From assembly GCA_000285855.2 (NCBI GenBank), contig HE978651.1, positions 3,190,803 to 3,254,802 of the forward strand: a stretch of DNA of 64,000 nucleotides, read 5' to 3'. Positions 55,241 through 64,000 of the stretch are shown piece by piece. The position numbers and the translations under genes were made by a program. Positions within the stretch are counted from its first letter, which is position 1; the number at the start of each line of letters is the position of its first letter. Below the pieces are notes generated by a model, which did not search any database, had not been told where the DNA came from, and worked only from the letters and a program-made list of their open reading frames with translations. Source of the DNA: Ruminococcus sp. JC304 (lineage in GTDB: Bacteria > Bacillota > Clostridia > Lachnospirales > Lachnospiraceae).

Positions 55241-56697
55241 TGTCTGTCCTCCTTTAAATCAAATGAGAAGAAATCAAAAGCTCCTTTTCCCTGAAAGCTG
55301 AAAAATAAAGCTTCTTTTTCGCCCAGTCCGGCAATCTTTGCGGAAAATCCATGAACCTCCCGACATGGTTTTACCGGAATCTCAGCCACCGTCTCACCTT
55401 TTTCAGAGGTACGTACCAGCACTGTTCCCTCTGCTTTTCCTTTAATATTGATTCTTACTGCACCTGTTTTAGACAGGTCAAAATATTTAAATCCGGCTAC
55501 TGCTCCGTCACACATATTGGCAATATACTGGTCTTCTCCATTTTCTCTGTCCCCGCCTTTCTGGGTGAAGAACGGATATCCATTCTTTGGATGTTTCAAC
55601 ATACTCAAAAATCTGGTTCCCTTTTTTCCATAAAGATTGCATGCGATGTATGCCGGATAATTTCCTTTTCCTCTGAGAGGTCCGTCATTCAGGCCACAGG
55701 AAGTCATCTCTGCCTGATAAAATCTTCCATTTTCAAAGCGAATCTGCTCTGCACAGGCCTGGCGGGAAGACTGCTTGCGGTTGCTGTGTCTGTGATAGAA
55801 AATATAATATTTTCCGTTTATTTCGATCAGGCTTCCATGAGTATTTCCCGTATAATTTCTGGCATTTTTCACGTCTATGACGCCCGGAAGTCCGATGTCG
55901 CCATTGCTTACCAGAATTCCACCATACTGAAATCCACTTACAGGATTATCACTTGTCGCATAGCATAACTCGTGACTGTTTAAAGAACTGTAGATAAAAT
56001 AATAGGTATCTCCAAACTTTCTCATGGAACTTGCTTCCAGGAACGGATGTCCCTCATATAGTGTTCCTGCTGCCTCTTTTTCTCCCGCAATTCCAATATA
56101 AGACGGGCCGGATTTTACAGTCAACATATCTGACGGGTCAATTTCAAAACACATTGGTCCATGTTCTGTTGGCTTAGAACCATCCAGAAGGATCGGATTT
56201 CCCTGAAGCGCAAATCCTGTATACAGATACAGGCGGCCATCATCGTCCTTAAAAATACCGGGATCAAACTGAAACGGCTCATTTTTCTTTCCAATCGGAG
56301 TCTTATCCGCATACTGTACATATCCGTAGAATTCATATTTTCCTGCCGGTTTATCGCAGACAGCTACGGAAATCATCTTCGTGCCGCCCATGAAATAGTA
56401 AAGATAGAAACGGCCATCCGGTCCCTGTACCATATCCGGCGCTGCCAGGCCGTTGGTAAGGCGGATCCGGGGTGCTGCCGGATCCTGCTCTCTTTTATAA
56501 ATACAGCCTTCATACTTCCAGTTACCCAGGTCGTCTACAGGTGCAGACCAGCAGACATAATCACCCAGGCAGAAGTTCAGACCATTAAACAGATCGTGTG
56601 ATCCGTAGATATATACTCTGCCATCCACCACATGAGGTTCCGCATCCGGAACATATTCATAACTTGGCAGATAAGGATTAAATGCCTGCTTCTTCAT
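55237..56697 (-). CDS. GH43-family glycosidase (beta-xylosidase/arabinofuranosidase-like)
   Basis: 486 aa, no signal peptide, so intracellular. Five-bladed propeller residues: catalytic base in PDAEPHVVDGRVY (about 18), pKa modulator in FDPGIFKDDDGRLYLY (about 155), acid in YEGHPFLEASSM (about 222). The C-terminal ~100 residues look like a CBM6-type beta-sandwich (DLSKTGAVRINIKGKA). Acts on short xylo- or arabino-oligosaccharides after uptake; exact linkage unknown. Confidence 0.88.
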   Translation of the reverse strand: MKKQAFNPYLPSYEYVPDAEPHVVDGRVYIYGSHDLFNGLNFCLGDYVCWSAPVDDLGNWKYEGCIYKREQDPAAPRIRLTNGLAAPDMVQGPDGRFYLYYFMGGTKMISVAVCDKPAGKYEFYGYVQYADKTPIGKKNEPFQFDPGIFKDDDGRLYLYTGFALQGNPILLDGSKPTEHGPMCFEIDPSDMLTVKSGPSYIGIAGEKEAAGTLYEGHPFLEASSMRKFGDTYYFIYSSLNSHELCYATSDNPVSGFQYGGILVSNGDIGLPGVIDVKNARNYTGNTHGSLIEINGKYYIFYHRHSNRKQSSRQACAEQIRFENGRFYQAEMTSCGLNDGPLRGKGNYPAYIACNLYGKKGTRFLSMLKHPKNGYPFFTQKGGDRENGEDQYIANMCDGAVAGFKYFDLSKTGAVRINIKGKAEGTVLVRTSEKGETVAEIPVKPCREVHGFSAKIAGLGEKEALFFSFQGKGAFDFFSFDLKEDRQ

Positions 56698-56728
56698 AAA
56701 TCTGTCTCCTTATTTCTCTTTGTCTTTT

Positions 56729-57214
56729 TTAATTTGCTTTGTCTTTTTTCTTTAAGCTGAAAAATGCTGCTACCATACTAATGACTGCTGCCACTGCAAG
56801 CAGAATCATGTTTGCAATGGTTCCATGAGCGGAGGCTAAATTCTCCGCTGTCTGAACCTCATGCAATACTTCTTCATTGGACATATAGATAAATGCAAAA
56901 CCTTCGATACGGCTTGAAATCAAAACCATCAATGAACCGATAAAAACTGCCGGTGCTGCGATTCGTAAAATTCCTGAGCAGATATCCCCTACCCATTTCG
57001 CAATTCCCGATACATTGATCTGTCCCATGATCAAGACTACTGCCAGAGCCACAATTCCCGCGATACAGTAGTTTACTGAATACGGTACAGACGCATTTTT
57101 AAAATATCCTTCACTTCCTATATTCACACGATATACGATCAGAGAAACTGCCGCCACGATCAGAGCGATAAATGTAAGCCAGCTTCCTGCCGCCTGTTTT
57201 TTTATGAAATTCAT
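56729..57214 (-). CDS. Small membrane protein between GH3 and GH43
   Basis: 161 aa with four hydrophobic helices (about 12-30, 48-66, 80-102, 133-153) and a lysine tail KKKDKAN. Family not recognised. It starts 3 nt after the GH3 stop. Because the GH3 protein is itself membrane-anchored, this may be its membrane partner (inference). Confidence 0.75.
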   Translation of the reverse strand: MNFIKKQAAGSWLTFIALIVAAVSLIVYRVNIGSEGYFKNASVPYSVNYCIAGIVALAVVLIMGQINVSGIAKWVGDICSGILRIAAPAVFIGSLMVLISSRIEGFAFIYMSNEEVLHEVQTAENLASAHGTIANMILLAVAAVISMVAAFFSLKKKDKAN

Positions 57215-57217
57215 CAG

Positions 57218-60200
57218 TTACTCCTCCTCTTTCTTCCTTGCTGTTACATAAAATCCAAGCCATCCAAGAACGCATACAACTGTCAGCGCTCCACTAATGA
57301 TTCTGATAGCTTTCAATGCATTATCCCACCAGGTATTAACCTTCTCTGTGGAAACATCCATAACTGCACTGTTTGCAAATGTATATAACTGATATTTCAG
57401 ATTCTCACGTGCCTGATTTACAAGTGTTGCGTCATTTTTTACTGTCTTTTCTGAAATATAAGGCCATGTTGCATCTACTCCTCCATCGCCCAGATTGATA
57501 TGATTATCATTTCCTCCGAAGTCTGCTACCTGTGTAACAGTTGCCATAATCATAGCTTCCGGTGAGAAGTAATATCCATTATTCATCATATCAGTAGAGA
57601 TCACACCTGTGTATCCCCATTCATCACGAAGAATCGTCTTAAGAAGTCCGGTATGATGAGAGGCATTTGTAGCACCGATACGGTTAAATGCGACCATAAC
57701 TGCAAGTCCCTTTGCATCCTCCAGTGCACCCTGGAAACATCTGAGATCTGTTTCTCGCATTTTCTGTTCATTCATATAAGCAGAAACACCGCTTCTGTTA
57801 TGCTCCTGATCATTGAATCCGATATGTTTCGGACCATTTAAGATACCTTTCTCATTACATCCTGAAATAATTCCATAACCAATTCTGTTAGTCAGCATCG
57901 GATCTTCGGAAATGTATTCATAGTTTCGTCCATTATATGGAGTTCTTCTCTGTGTAAGACCTGTACCCCACACATCGTATACACCCAGCCAGAGTCCGGT
58001 ATTTCCTTCAATAAGTCCCCATTCGTGAGCCAGATCCGGGTTAAAGGAAGATCCCAGAAGTGTCTGTGAGCTTACATTGAAATGGTAAGTCTTTCCTGTT
58101 TTCTCATCTGTATATGCAGGCTTAAATCCATTTACACCTTCATTCTGAGTTACGATCGGATTCTCTACATTAGTCAATGTATCTGACTGACTTCCACCAT
58201 GGATTACCGCACCTACTGATTCATCAATCGTAATAGAATCCACAAGCTTATCCCAGTATGGGTCATCGATATTTGTCTTCTGCTCATCCTGAATATTGTC
58301 TGTATCAAATCTTACATCCTGATCCCCGCCCTCTGTTGCCGGATCATCTGTCTGAATCGTGTACTGCTTTCCCTGAAGTGTCTGAATCCACTCATCCTTC
58401 TTAGGGCTGTCCGCAAGTGTTACTGCCACATCTTTATTGTAATTAACCGGATATGTTCCATCCCAGTCCTGTCTGGAAAGGTATGTCACAGTATCCTCAC
58501 CTGTCCAATAATTCAGGTCTGCATCATCAGCTACATTGGTAACTTCTGTACCATTAGAGGTTGCAAAAGTAGTAGTATCGAGTTCTTTATTCTCATTCCA
58601 TACCATTACATCTCCTGTGGCATTCTCATCCATTCCATCCTTAGTTGTCTTGCCCTGTGCTCCCAGGATATTATTAACTGCCTCATGAGAACCGCTGGCT
58701 GCTGTGAAATAGTAGTCACCTTCATCAAGAATATAAGTTTTTACCGTTGTATAATCATAGCTTGCAAGATACTTCGTCGGGATGGTGATTGTAACTTCTT
58801 CAGACTCTCCTGCTGCCACATTAACCTTTGCAGAATTCAGGAACATGACTGCTGATTTTTCTACATTATTTTCTTTGTCATATTCTGTATATGGCTGCTG
58901 TACATATAACTGTGCAAGAAAATATCCATCCTGATCACTATTATTCTTTACTTCTACTACTGCTGTGGTATCACCATCCTCAGACAGATCTACATCCACA
59001 CTTTTCACTGTCTGCTCATAATCCAGATAAGACAGGGAATGTCCGAATGGATAAACCACTTCTTTATCATAATCCCATGTATTTCCCTGAGTTGCGCCAG
59101 CTGCTGATGAAGCATTCGAATCAGGATTTGCGATAGAATCATAATATCTTGTTTCATAATATTTATATCCTACATAAATACCTTCTGCTTCCACAATGTA
59201 CTGTCCGCCATTGTAGGTTGCAGCTCCACCTCCAAATGAACTTGCACTTATATCATTGGAAATGTCGGTATTCGGGTATCTGGAATCATAACCATTCTCT
59301 GCATTTGCCGCTACGATCTCATAATCTGAATAATAATCTCCACCGAAGTTCTGTACTGCAGGATTTGAATTATTATCTACAACATAAGTATCTGTAAGTG
59401 CTCCTGTTGCGTTCACTTTTCCGGTAAGGACATTCACAATACCCGTGCACTGATAGTCATTGATACATCCGATATAGGCGATACCATCAACTTCATGGTC
59501 TCCACCTTCTGCAATTTCTGAAATGCCCATTGCATTTCCTGTATTAAGCAGAACGATTACCTTAGAGCAGGTTTCTTTTGCCGCATCAATAATAGATAAT
59601 TCATCTTCTGAAAGTGCCAGTGGATCTTTGCCTGTCTTTTCTCCTGCGAAATTAACAGCGGTATCTGTTCCATAAGTATTGGACTCTCCGCCTGGACGGG
59701 CAAATACACAGATTGCTGTGGTATTTTCTTTGTCAACAGAATCTTTCCAGTCTGTCGGTGCACCAAATTCTTCATAACGGTCTGCCGGAATCTCGCTGAT
59801 TGTGAAATCTTCCATATCGCCAACATTGGTATTGTAAATATTGTCATATCCAATAGATGTTTCTATCTGACCAGTCCACTGATTTTCAGTCTGAACTTCA
59901 TGTGGATTCATGAATTTATTCATATAGAAATCCTCTATCGTTTCATTTACAGTAAGCCCCGCATCCTTTAATGCCTGACGAAGATCTACAGAATCTTCAT
60001 TTCCCGCGCGTAAATCTCCGGCATTATATGGATAAGGTGCATAAGCAGCCAGACCGAACAGTGCCACTGTACCAGTCTCGGAAAGCGGGAATACATCATT
60101 ATCATTTTTCATGATAACAGTTCCTTCTTCTCCCTCTTTGATTGCAATATTCTTTGCTGCGTCAGCCATATCCTCAATCGTTGCATAATCACTTACATAC

Positions 60201-60370
60201 TGCGCATTACCAGTGTCTGTGGCCGTTACATAACTAGTTGTATGAAGTGTATCATCCAGATTTTTTCTGTAGGAATCTGCAATTCCTGTTCCAATAACAG
60301 AAAGTGCAAGTACAGAAGCAGTCACTGATGAAATGCCCCTCATAACGTTTTGCATTACTCTTGCCTTCAT
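57218..60370 (-). CDS. Membrane-anchored, domain-permuted GH3 glycosidase
   Basis: 1050 aa. N-terminal signal/anchor helix (about 14-32) and a C-terminal helix 1024-1043 with tail KKEEE. The domains run in reverse: the GH3 C-terminal alpha/beta sandwich comes first (about 70-390), then a fibronectin-like domain (about 440-570), then the catalytic barrel (about 760-1000) with KHIGFNDQEHNRSG and nucleophile candidate D927 in GVISTDMMNNGY. The active site would lie outside the cell. Beta-glucosidase or beta-xylosidase activity is the family expectation. RBS GGGAGGA. Confidence 0.87.
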   Translation of the reverse strand: MKARVMQNVMRGISSVTASVLALSVIGTGIADSYRKNLDDTLHTTSYVTATDTGNAQYVSDYATIEDMADAAKNIAIKEGEEGTVIMKNDNDVFPLSETGTVALFGLAAYAPYPYNAGDLRAGNEDSVDLRQALKDAGLTVNETIEDFYMNKFMNPHEVQTENQWTGQIETSIGYDNIYNTNVGDMEDFTISEIPADRYEEFGAPTDWKDSVDKENTTAICVFARPGGESNTYGTDTAVNFAGEKTGKDPLALSEDELSIIDAAKETCSKVIVLLNTGNAMGISEIAEGGDHEVDGIAYIGCINDYQCTGIVNVLTGKVNATGALTDTYVVDNNSNPAVQNFGGDYYSDYEIVAANAENGYDSRYPNTDISNDISASSFGGGAATYNGGQYIVEAEGIYVGYKYYETRYYDSIANPDSNASSAAGATQGNTWDYDKEVVYPFGHSLSYLDYEQTVKSVDVDLSEDGDTTAVVEVKNNSDQDGYFLAQLYVQQPYTEYDKENNVEKSAVMFLNSAKVNVAAGESEEVTITIPTKYLASYDYTTVKTYILDEGDYYFTAASGSHEAVNNILGAQGKTTKDGMDENATGDVMVWNENKELDTTTFATSNGTEVTNVADDADLNYWTGEDTVTYLSRQDWDGTYPVNYNKDVAVTLADSPKKDEWIQTLQGKQYTIQTDDPATEGGDQDVRFDTDNIQDEQKTNIDDPYWDKLVDSITIDESVGAVIHGGSQSDTLTNVENPIVTQNEGVNGFKPAYTDEKTGKTYHFNVSSQTLLGSSFNPDLAHEWGLIEGNTGLWLGVYDVWGTGLTQRRTPYNGRNYEYISEDPMLTNRIGYGIISGCNEKGILNGPKHIGFNDQEHNRSGVSAYMNEQKMRETDLRCFQGALEDAKGLAVMVAFNRIGATNASHHTGLLKTILRDEWGYTGVISTDMMNNGYYFSPEAMIMATVTQVADFGGNDNHINLGDGGVDATWPYISEKTVKNDATLVNQARENLKYQLYTFANSAVMDVSTEKVNTWWDNALKAIRIISGALTVVCVLGWLGFYVTARKKEEE

Positions 60371-60420
60371 CTTTCTTCCTCCCGAGTGTTCATAAAGCTT
60401 TTGTCGCTTTCGTTAACCGA

Positions 60421-60578
60421 AGTATAGCATTGTTTTACATATTTTTTACATTTTCACCGCCAACTGCATCTTTTCCAACGTGATTGGAGGCGTATTTTTG
60501 TGCGTGTTTACTATTTGCAGTGAATATTTCACAAATTTTTAGTGCTATTTTTGTGCATTTTTCTTATTTTTATTGTGC
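60421..60578 (-). promoter_or_regulatory. Upstream region of the GH3 operon with repeated GCACAAAAATA motif
   Basis: The 317-nt gap has no gene. A minus-strand TATACT at 60426-60421 is a fair -10 with no good -35, as expected for an activated promoter. Upstream, GCACAAAAATA occurs at 60503-60493 and again at 60556-60546, exactly 53 bp (five helical turns) apart, with a partial third copy near 60578. These may be operator half-sites. Confidence 0.45.
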
Positions 60579-60687
60579 AATACTAATAAAATGAATTTTA
60601 TATGGATAATAACAAAGGGCACATCTTAATCAAACGGATATTCGCAATCGAAACAGGAGACTTACTTGACTCGGTTAAAATCCATTT

Positions 60688-63129
60688 TCAGAATAATGGA
60701 ATTTCACATGTATAAACAGTATTTTCATCAGAAACAAGGATTTTTACCGGTCCGTTTCCATCTGAGCGAACCGCTGCCATTGCCTCGCCATAGTAAGTTT
60801 CTGTCGTATCCTGCGTATAATTTCCCTCTTTATAGGAATTGGCGCTTCCCAGACCCTCCAGTGTTCCATTCTCCACTTCCACCTTTAAGGTATGCTTTTC
60901 CATTGGCTTCCAGATTCCCTTATTGTCTGTGTACTGCAACGGAATAAACAACAGCTCGCCTTTTTTTGCCTGATTTTTCTCCGGGCGAATGCTGAGAGTT
61001 GTCTCTTTAGCTGCGGTCTTAAGGGTCTGACAATTCATCTTTGTTCCATTCGTATCATAAGAAACTGCCGTAATCTCACCATCTTCATAAACTACATCGA
61101 ACTTCACGCGGCATTTCTTTACAGGCTTACGCCCTGCACTTTTTCCGTTGATCAGAAGTTCCACCTCTGCTGCGCGGGCAAAAACTTCCACTTCTGTTTT
61201 TTCGCCGGAGCATCCTCTCCAGGACCAGCTCTCTAGCGCTTTCGTCAGCGCCCATCCTGTGAGACGCAGATTTTCTTTCTGATAAACAGGTTTTACAGCG
61301 ATAAACGGACCCGTTGCCTGCTCAAAAGCAACTCTTGTATAGGCAGCTTCTGCCCTTGGTTTTCCAAGAAGGTCGATACGTCCGTTATTTCCGGTCATGC
61401 GGGTATGTGGTTCTTTTCCTTTATAGTCAGAATATTCTGCCGCACCATCTCCGGTCTCACCGATGTAATCCCAGCCTGCCCAGACAAAATCTCCAATGAT
61501 TCGTTTGTTCTTCTTCGCAATCTCCCAGAAACTGTAGGCATCTTTACAGAAAGTCTCACTTCCCAGAATCAGTCTGTCCGGATATTTTTTCAGGTCATGT
61601 TTATAACGGAAAAGTCCATAGTTATATCCCGCGATGTCCATAGCGGCATAGGCATCCTTTGTTTTCCAGTCACATGGGGGAAGGGTTGCCCCGATTTTCA
61701 TGAAATAATCGCCAACCAGACAGGCAAGGGTATTATAAAACTCACTGCCTACTAGCTTCTTGTTTTTCTTCTCCTGCTTTTCAGAATCTTGTCTGTCAGA
61801 TATGGATCTATTTTCTCTAATCTTTTTCTCAGCAGTATTTGCTGCTTTTTCTGCTTTGTCGTCACTGTAGACACCCATTCCCATAGAACTCAGGAAATTA
61901 AAGAAAATATTGATTCCACAGGTGACCGGTCTGGTCGGATCCAGTTTATGAAGCCAGTCTGTCATGCACTGAGTCAGGGCAATACCTTTCTTCTGCGCAG
62001 TTTCTGCTACCTCATTTCCGGTAGAATACATGATTACGGATGGATGGTTGTAATCCTTCTCCACCATATCTTTGAGATCCTGCTGCCACCAGTCCGCCAG
62101 GTAATCCGCGTAATCATACTTTGTTTTGTGGATATACCATACGTCTACATATTCATCCATCACCAGCATTCCCTGTCTGTCGCAGGCATCCAACATTGCT
62201 TTTGAACAAGGATAATGAGAAGAACGTACCGCATTATAACCATTTTCTTTCAGGATTCTTATCCTGCGGTCTTCCGCTTCCGGATAAGTGCAGGCACCTA
62301 AGATTCCATGGTCGTGATGTATGCAGGCACCTCGCAGGATCACTCGCTGTCCGTTAATGGTCAGTCCTTCCTGTGGATTCCAGTCCAGACCGCGGATTCC
62401 AAAAGTCTCGCAGACTATATCGTTTCCGAAAGTTACCCGGCAGTTGTAAAGGAATGGGGACTCGCAGCTCCAGAGCTTTACTTCCGGGAGTTTGATTCTG
62501 AATGTGCTTTCACTGAATATCCTCTCACCAAATATCCCTTCTTCACTCACTGAATAAACATTGTTTTCTCCGTCCAGAATTTCCACCTGGAGCACACCGG
62601 CACCGCAGGTTTCAACCTTTACTTCAATTTCGCCGGTCTTATAATCTGTTGTGCGGATTTTTACACCATTTACCGGAATGTAATTTTCCTCACCTATATA
62701 CAGATACACCGGACGGTAAATACCTGTTCCGGAATACCAGCGGCTGTTTGGCTGATCGGCATTATGTGCAACTACACGAATCACATTTTCCTCTCCGTAC
62801 CTGAGAAAATCATTTATCTCCACATAGAAATTTGTGTATCCATACGGGCGGAATGCCGCTTTCTCTTCATTTATGTAAACTTCCGCATTTCTGTAAACAC
62901 TCTCAAATTCCAGAACCAGTTTTTTATTCTCATATTCCTTCGGCACTGAAAATTTCTTTGTATACTCGTAATCACCGCCACTATACCAGCCAATGTTTCC
63001 CTCACCGGTACTCTCCTCTGTGCGAGGTTCACTGCGCATGGCATCATGGGGAAGCGTCACTTCATAAGCGGCCTCTTCTCTGGTCAGACATTTACACATC
63101 CAGTCCTTGTTAAAGTCCACCTTCTTCAT
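60688..63129 (-). CDS. GH2-family glycosidase (beta-galactosidase-like)
   Basis: 813 aa from ATG 63129 (the frame is open to 63177; the family start KKVDFNKDWMCK is at 63129). No signal peptide, so cytoplasmic. Sugar-binding sandwich about 40-150, immunoglobulin-like domain about 155-250, TIM barrel about 255-560 with acid/base E373 in STGNEVAET and nucleophile E525 in LILGSETF, then C-terminal DUF4982-like and bacterial Ig-like domains. A lysine/glutamate-rich insertion (about 425-458) in the barrel is unusual. Substrate linkage unknown. Confidence 0.9.
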   Translation of the reverse strand: MKKVDFNKDWMCKCLTREEAAYEVTLPHDAMRSEPRTEESTGEGNIGWYSGGDYEYTKKFSVPKEYENKKLVLEFESVYRNAEVYINEEKAAFRPYGYTNFYVEINDFLRYGEENVIRVVAHNADQPNSRWYSGTGIYRPVYLYIGEENYIPVNGVKIRTTDYKTGEIEVKVETCGAGVLQVEILDGENNVYSVSEEGIFGERIFSESTFRIKLPEVKLWSCESPFLYNCRVTFGNDIVCETFGIRGLDWNPQEGLTINGQRVILRGACIHHDHGILGACTYPEAEDRRIRILKENGYNAVRSSHYPCSKAMLDACDRQGMLVMDEYVDVWYIHKTKYDYADYLADWWQQDLKDMVEKDYNHPSVIMYSTGNEVAETAQKKGIALTQCMTDWLHKLDPTRPVTCGINIFFNFLSSMGMGVYSDDKAEKAANTAEKKIRENRSISDRQDSEKQEKKNKKLVGSEFYNTLACLVGDYFMKIGATLPPCDWKTKDAYAAMDIAGYNYGLFRYKHDLKKYPDRLILGSETFCKDAYSFWEIAKKNKRIIGDFVWAGWDYIGETGDGAAEYSDYKGKEPHTRMTGNNGRIDLLGKPRAEAAYTRVAFEQATGPFIAVKPVYQKENLRLTGWALTKALESWSWRGCSGEKTEVEVFARAAEVELLINGKSAGRKPVKKCRVKFDVVYEDGEITAVSYDTNGTKMNCQTLKTAAKETTLSIRPEKNQAKKGELLFIPLQYTDNKGIWKPMEKHTLKVEVENGTLEGLGSANSYKEGNYTQDTTETYYGEAMAAVRSDGNGPVKILVSDENTVYTCEIPLF

Positions 63130-63223
63130 ACTGTAAAATACCCCTTTATCTCTTTTATAGTCTGTCAGGATAATCAAATATCTAATTCCCTGCTTATAAC
63201 ATTTATGACAATATCAAAAATTC

Positions 63224-64000
63224 TTACTCATTTATGGCTTCAAGCTGGCGAACCTCTCCGTTATAGTTCAAAATTCCACCAGATACAGTCGTCTCCACAC
63301 TCAGTTCTTTTCCATCCCAGATCAGACGGACTTCACCATCGCCCACCGGCAATGTACAATCAAAGCTGTCAAAAAACTCCGTATGAGGTGCCACCTCAAA
63401 GCTTTTACCACCGGCCTCTGTAATATTTAATCCCATAAAATATTTCGCCAGAAAATAAATCGGGCTTGCAGCCCAGGCATGGCAGAGGCTCTTGCCAAAA
63501 CGGTCTCCGTACATATCATACTGCTCTTCCACAGGTGCCTCAGGATCAAACTGCTCCCAGAATGTTACCGCGTCGCGGTCCAGCATTCCGCCCCAGTAGG
63601 CACGGATTTTATCCAAAACCTGCTGCAGTCTGCCCTTCTTACAAAGCACATCCAGTTCAAAGAAATTGAAATACGGCGTAGTGATCTGAGGAATCTCATC
63701 ATTGTCAAGGACATGCTCCAGAATCTGTTCCTGCTGTTCTTCCTCTGCAATATCAAAAAGAATTGCAAAAATATTGGCATGTCGGGTAACATTTCTTCTG
63801 CCAGATGTAAAGGAATCAATATATGCTCCCTTTTCCTCATCCCAGAAATATTTCTGAATTATCGCTTTGAGATTTTTATACTCTTTCTGGTATGTCTGCA
63901 CATCAACCTCTCTGCCAAGCATTGCACCTGCCTGTGCCATAACTCTCCAGCAGGACGCAAACAGCATCTGTTCTGCGCAGAGTGGACCATCCTTATCCAT
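63224..64000 (-). CDS. Alpha-L-rhamnosidase (GH78 type), C-terminal part
   Basis: 258 codons up to the window edge; the 5' part lies outside, so the apparent Met at 64000 is not a real start. Part of the (alpha/alpha)6 barrel with FWDEEKGAYIDS and ANIFAILFDIA, the catalytic-Glu region VTFWEQFDPEA and SLCHAWAASPIYFLAKYFMG, then the small beta domain ending in the window at LEAINE. Upstream neighbour of GH2 (94 nt), in the same direction and probably the same pectin/flavonoid-glycan locus. Confidence 0.85.
   Translation of the reverse strand: MDKDGPLCAEQMLFASCWRVMAQAGAMLGREVDVQTYQKEYKNLKAIIQKYFWDEEKGAYIDSFTSGRRNVTRHANIFAILFDIAEEEQQEQILEHVLDNDEIPQITTPYFNFFELDVLCKKGRLQQVLDKIRAYWGGMLDRDAVTFWEQFDPEAPVEEQYDMYGDRFGKSLCHAWAASPIYFLAKYFMGLNITEAGGKSFEVAPHTEFFDSFDCTLPVGDGEVRLIWDGKELSVETTVSGGILNYNGEVRQLEAINE

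Overview
The window is chromosomal DNA of a Clostridia bacterium, most likely a gut Lachnospiraceae (Blautia-like). The evidence is YesM/YesN-type and LytTR two-component systems, GPH symporters beside GH43/GH3/GH2/GH78 glycosidases, Shine-Dalgarno-led genes with consensus promoters, and RpoB and RpoC with long acidic C-terminal tails. Almost all genes lie on the minus strand. Only the amidase and serine hydrolase at 35.3-37.4 kb, two small toxins, one gene fragment and the leaders of the toxins run the other way.

Layout. (1) 0-8.7 kb: sugar ABC transporter (two permeases, a double ATPase, a secreted binding protein) with the YesM-like kinase and YesN/AraC-like regulator that probably control it. 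(2) 8.86-11.43 kb: IS21-family element with terminal inverted repeats, a perfect 8-bp target duplication and an istB broken by an in-frame TAG. It sits exactly at the stop codon of (3) a Ca2+/Na+-type (probably Mn2+) exchanger gene at 11.4-12.4 kb, led by a yybP-ykoY manganese riboswitch. (4) 12.6-30.3 kb: 17.5 kb of foreign DNA between the exchanger and tuf. It is bounded and subdivided by three ~157-bp direct repeats holding the last 55 nt of tuf plus its terminator (12615-12773, 21597-21752, 30175-30332). The first interval (8.8 kb, AT-rich) carries a predicted type IIS restriction-modification system (AlwI-family endonuclease, two-domain adenine methylase, Xre controller, an extra methylase) with an AIPR protein and an AAA ATPase. 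The second interval (8.4 kb) is a mosaic of two element remnants. Each remnant starts with the same ~450-bp predicted type I toxin-antitoxin cassette (a 32-aa hydrophobic peptide facing an antisense RNA, sharing a bidirectional terminator). They also carry a secreted repeat protein with a two-component system, TnpV and helicase remnants, and a regulator plus small membrane (SdpI-like) proteins.

(5) 30.3-35.1 kb: the str operon (rpsL, rpsG, fusA, tuf) with consensus promoters. (6) 35.3-41.2 kb: a divergent pair (cell-wall amidase, penicillin-recognising serine hydrolase) and an operon of membrane Ser/Thr kinase, PP2C phosphatase and an unknown protein. (7) 41.4-50.4 kb: rplJ-rplL-rpoB-rpoC with an L10 leader and attenuator; rplK, rplA and nusG are not adjacent. 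(8) 50.5-53.4 kb: upp, a small Cys-rich protein and an AgrC/AgrA-like two-component system. (9) 53.6-64 kb: plant-glycan use genes: GPH symporter, GH43, a small membrane protein, a membrane-anchored domain-permuted GH3, GH2, and the end of a GH78-type rhamnosidase cut by the window edge.

The most notable signals are the use of the tuf 3' end as an apparent integration site that has accreted several elements, the paired type I toxin cassettes whose two copies show compensatory changes in RNA stems, and the restriction-AIPR-ATPase defence block. No integrase or relaxase is visible inside either repeat-bounded interval, so the mobility mechanism is inferred, not shown. No tRNA, rRNA or CRISPR array was recognised.
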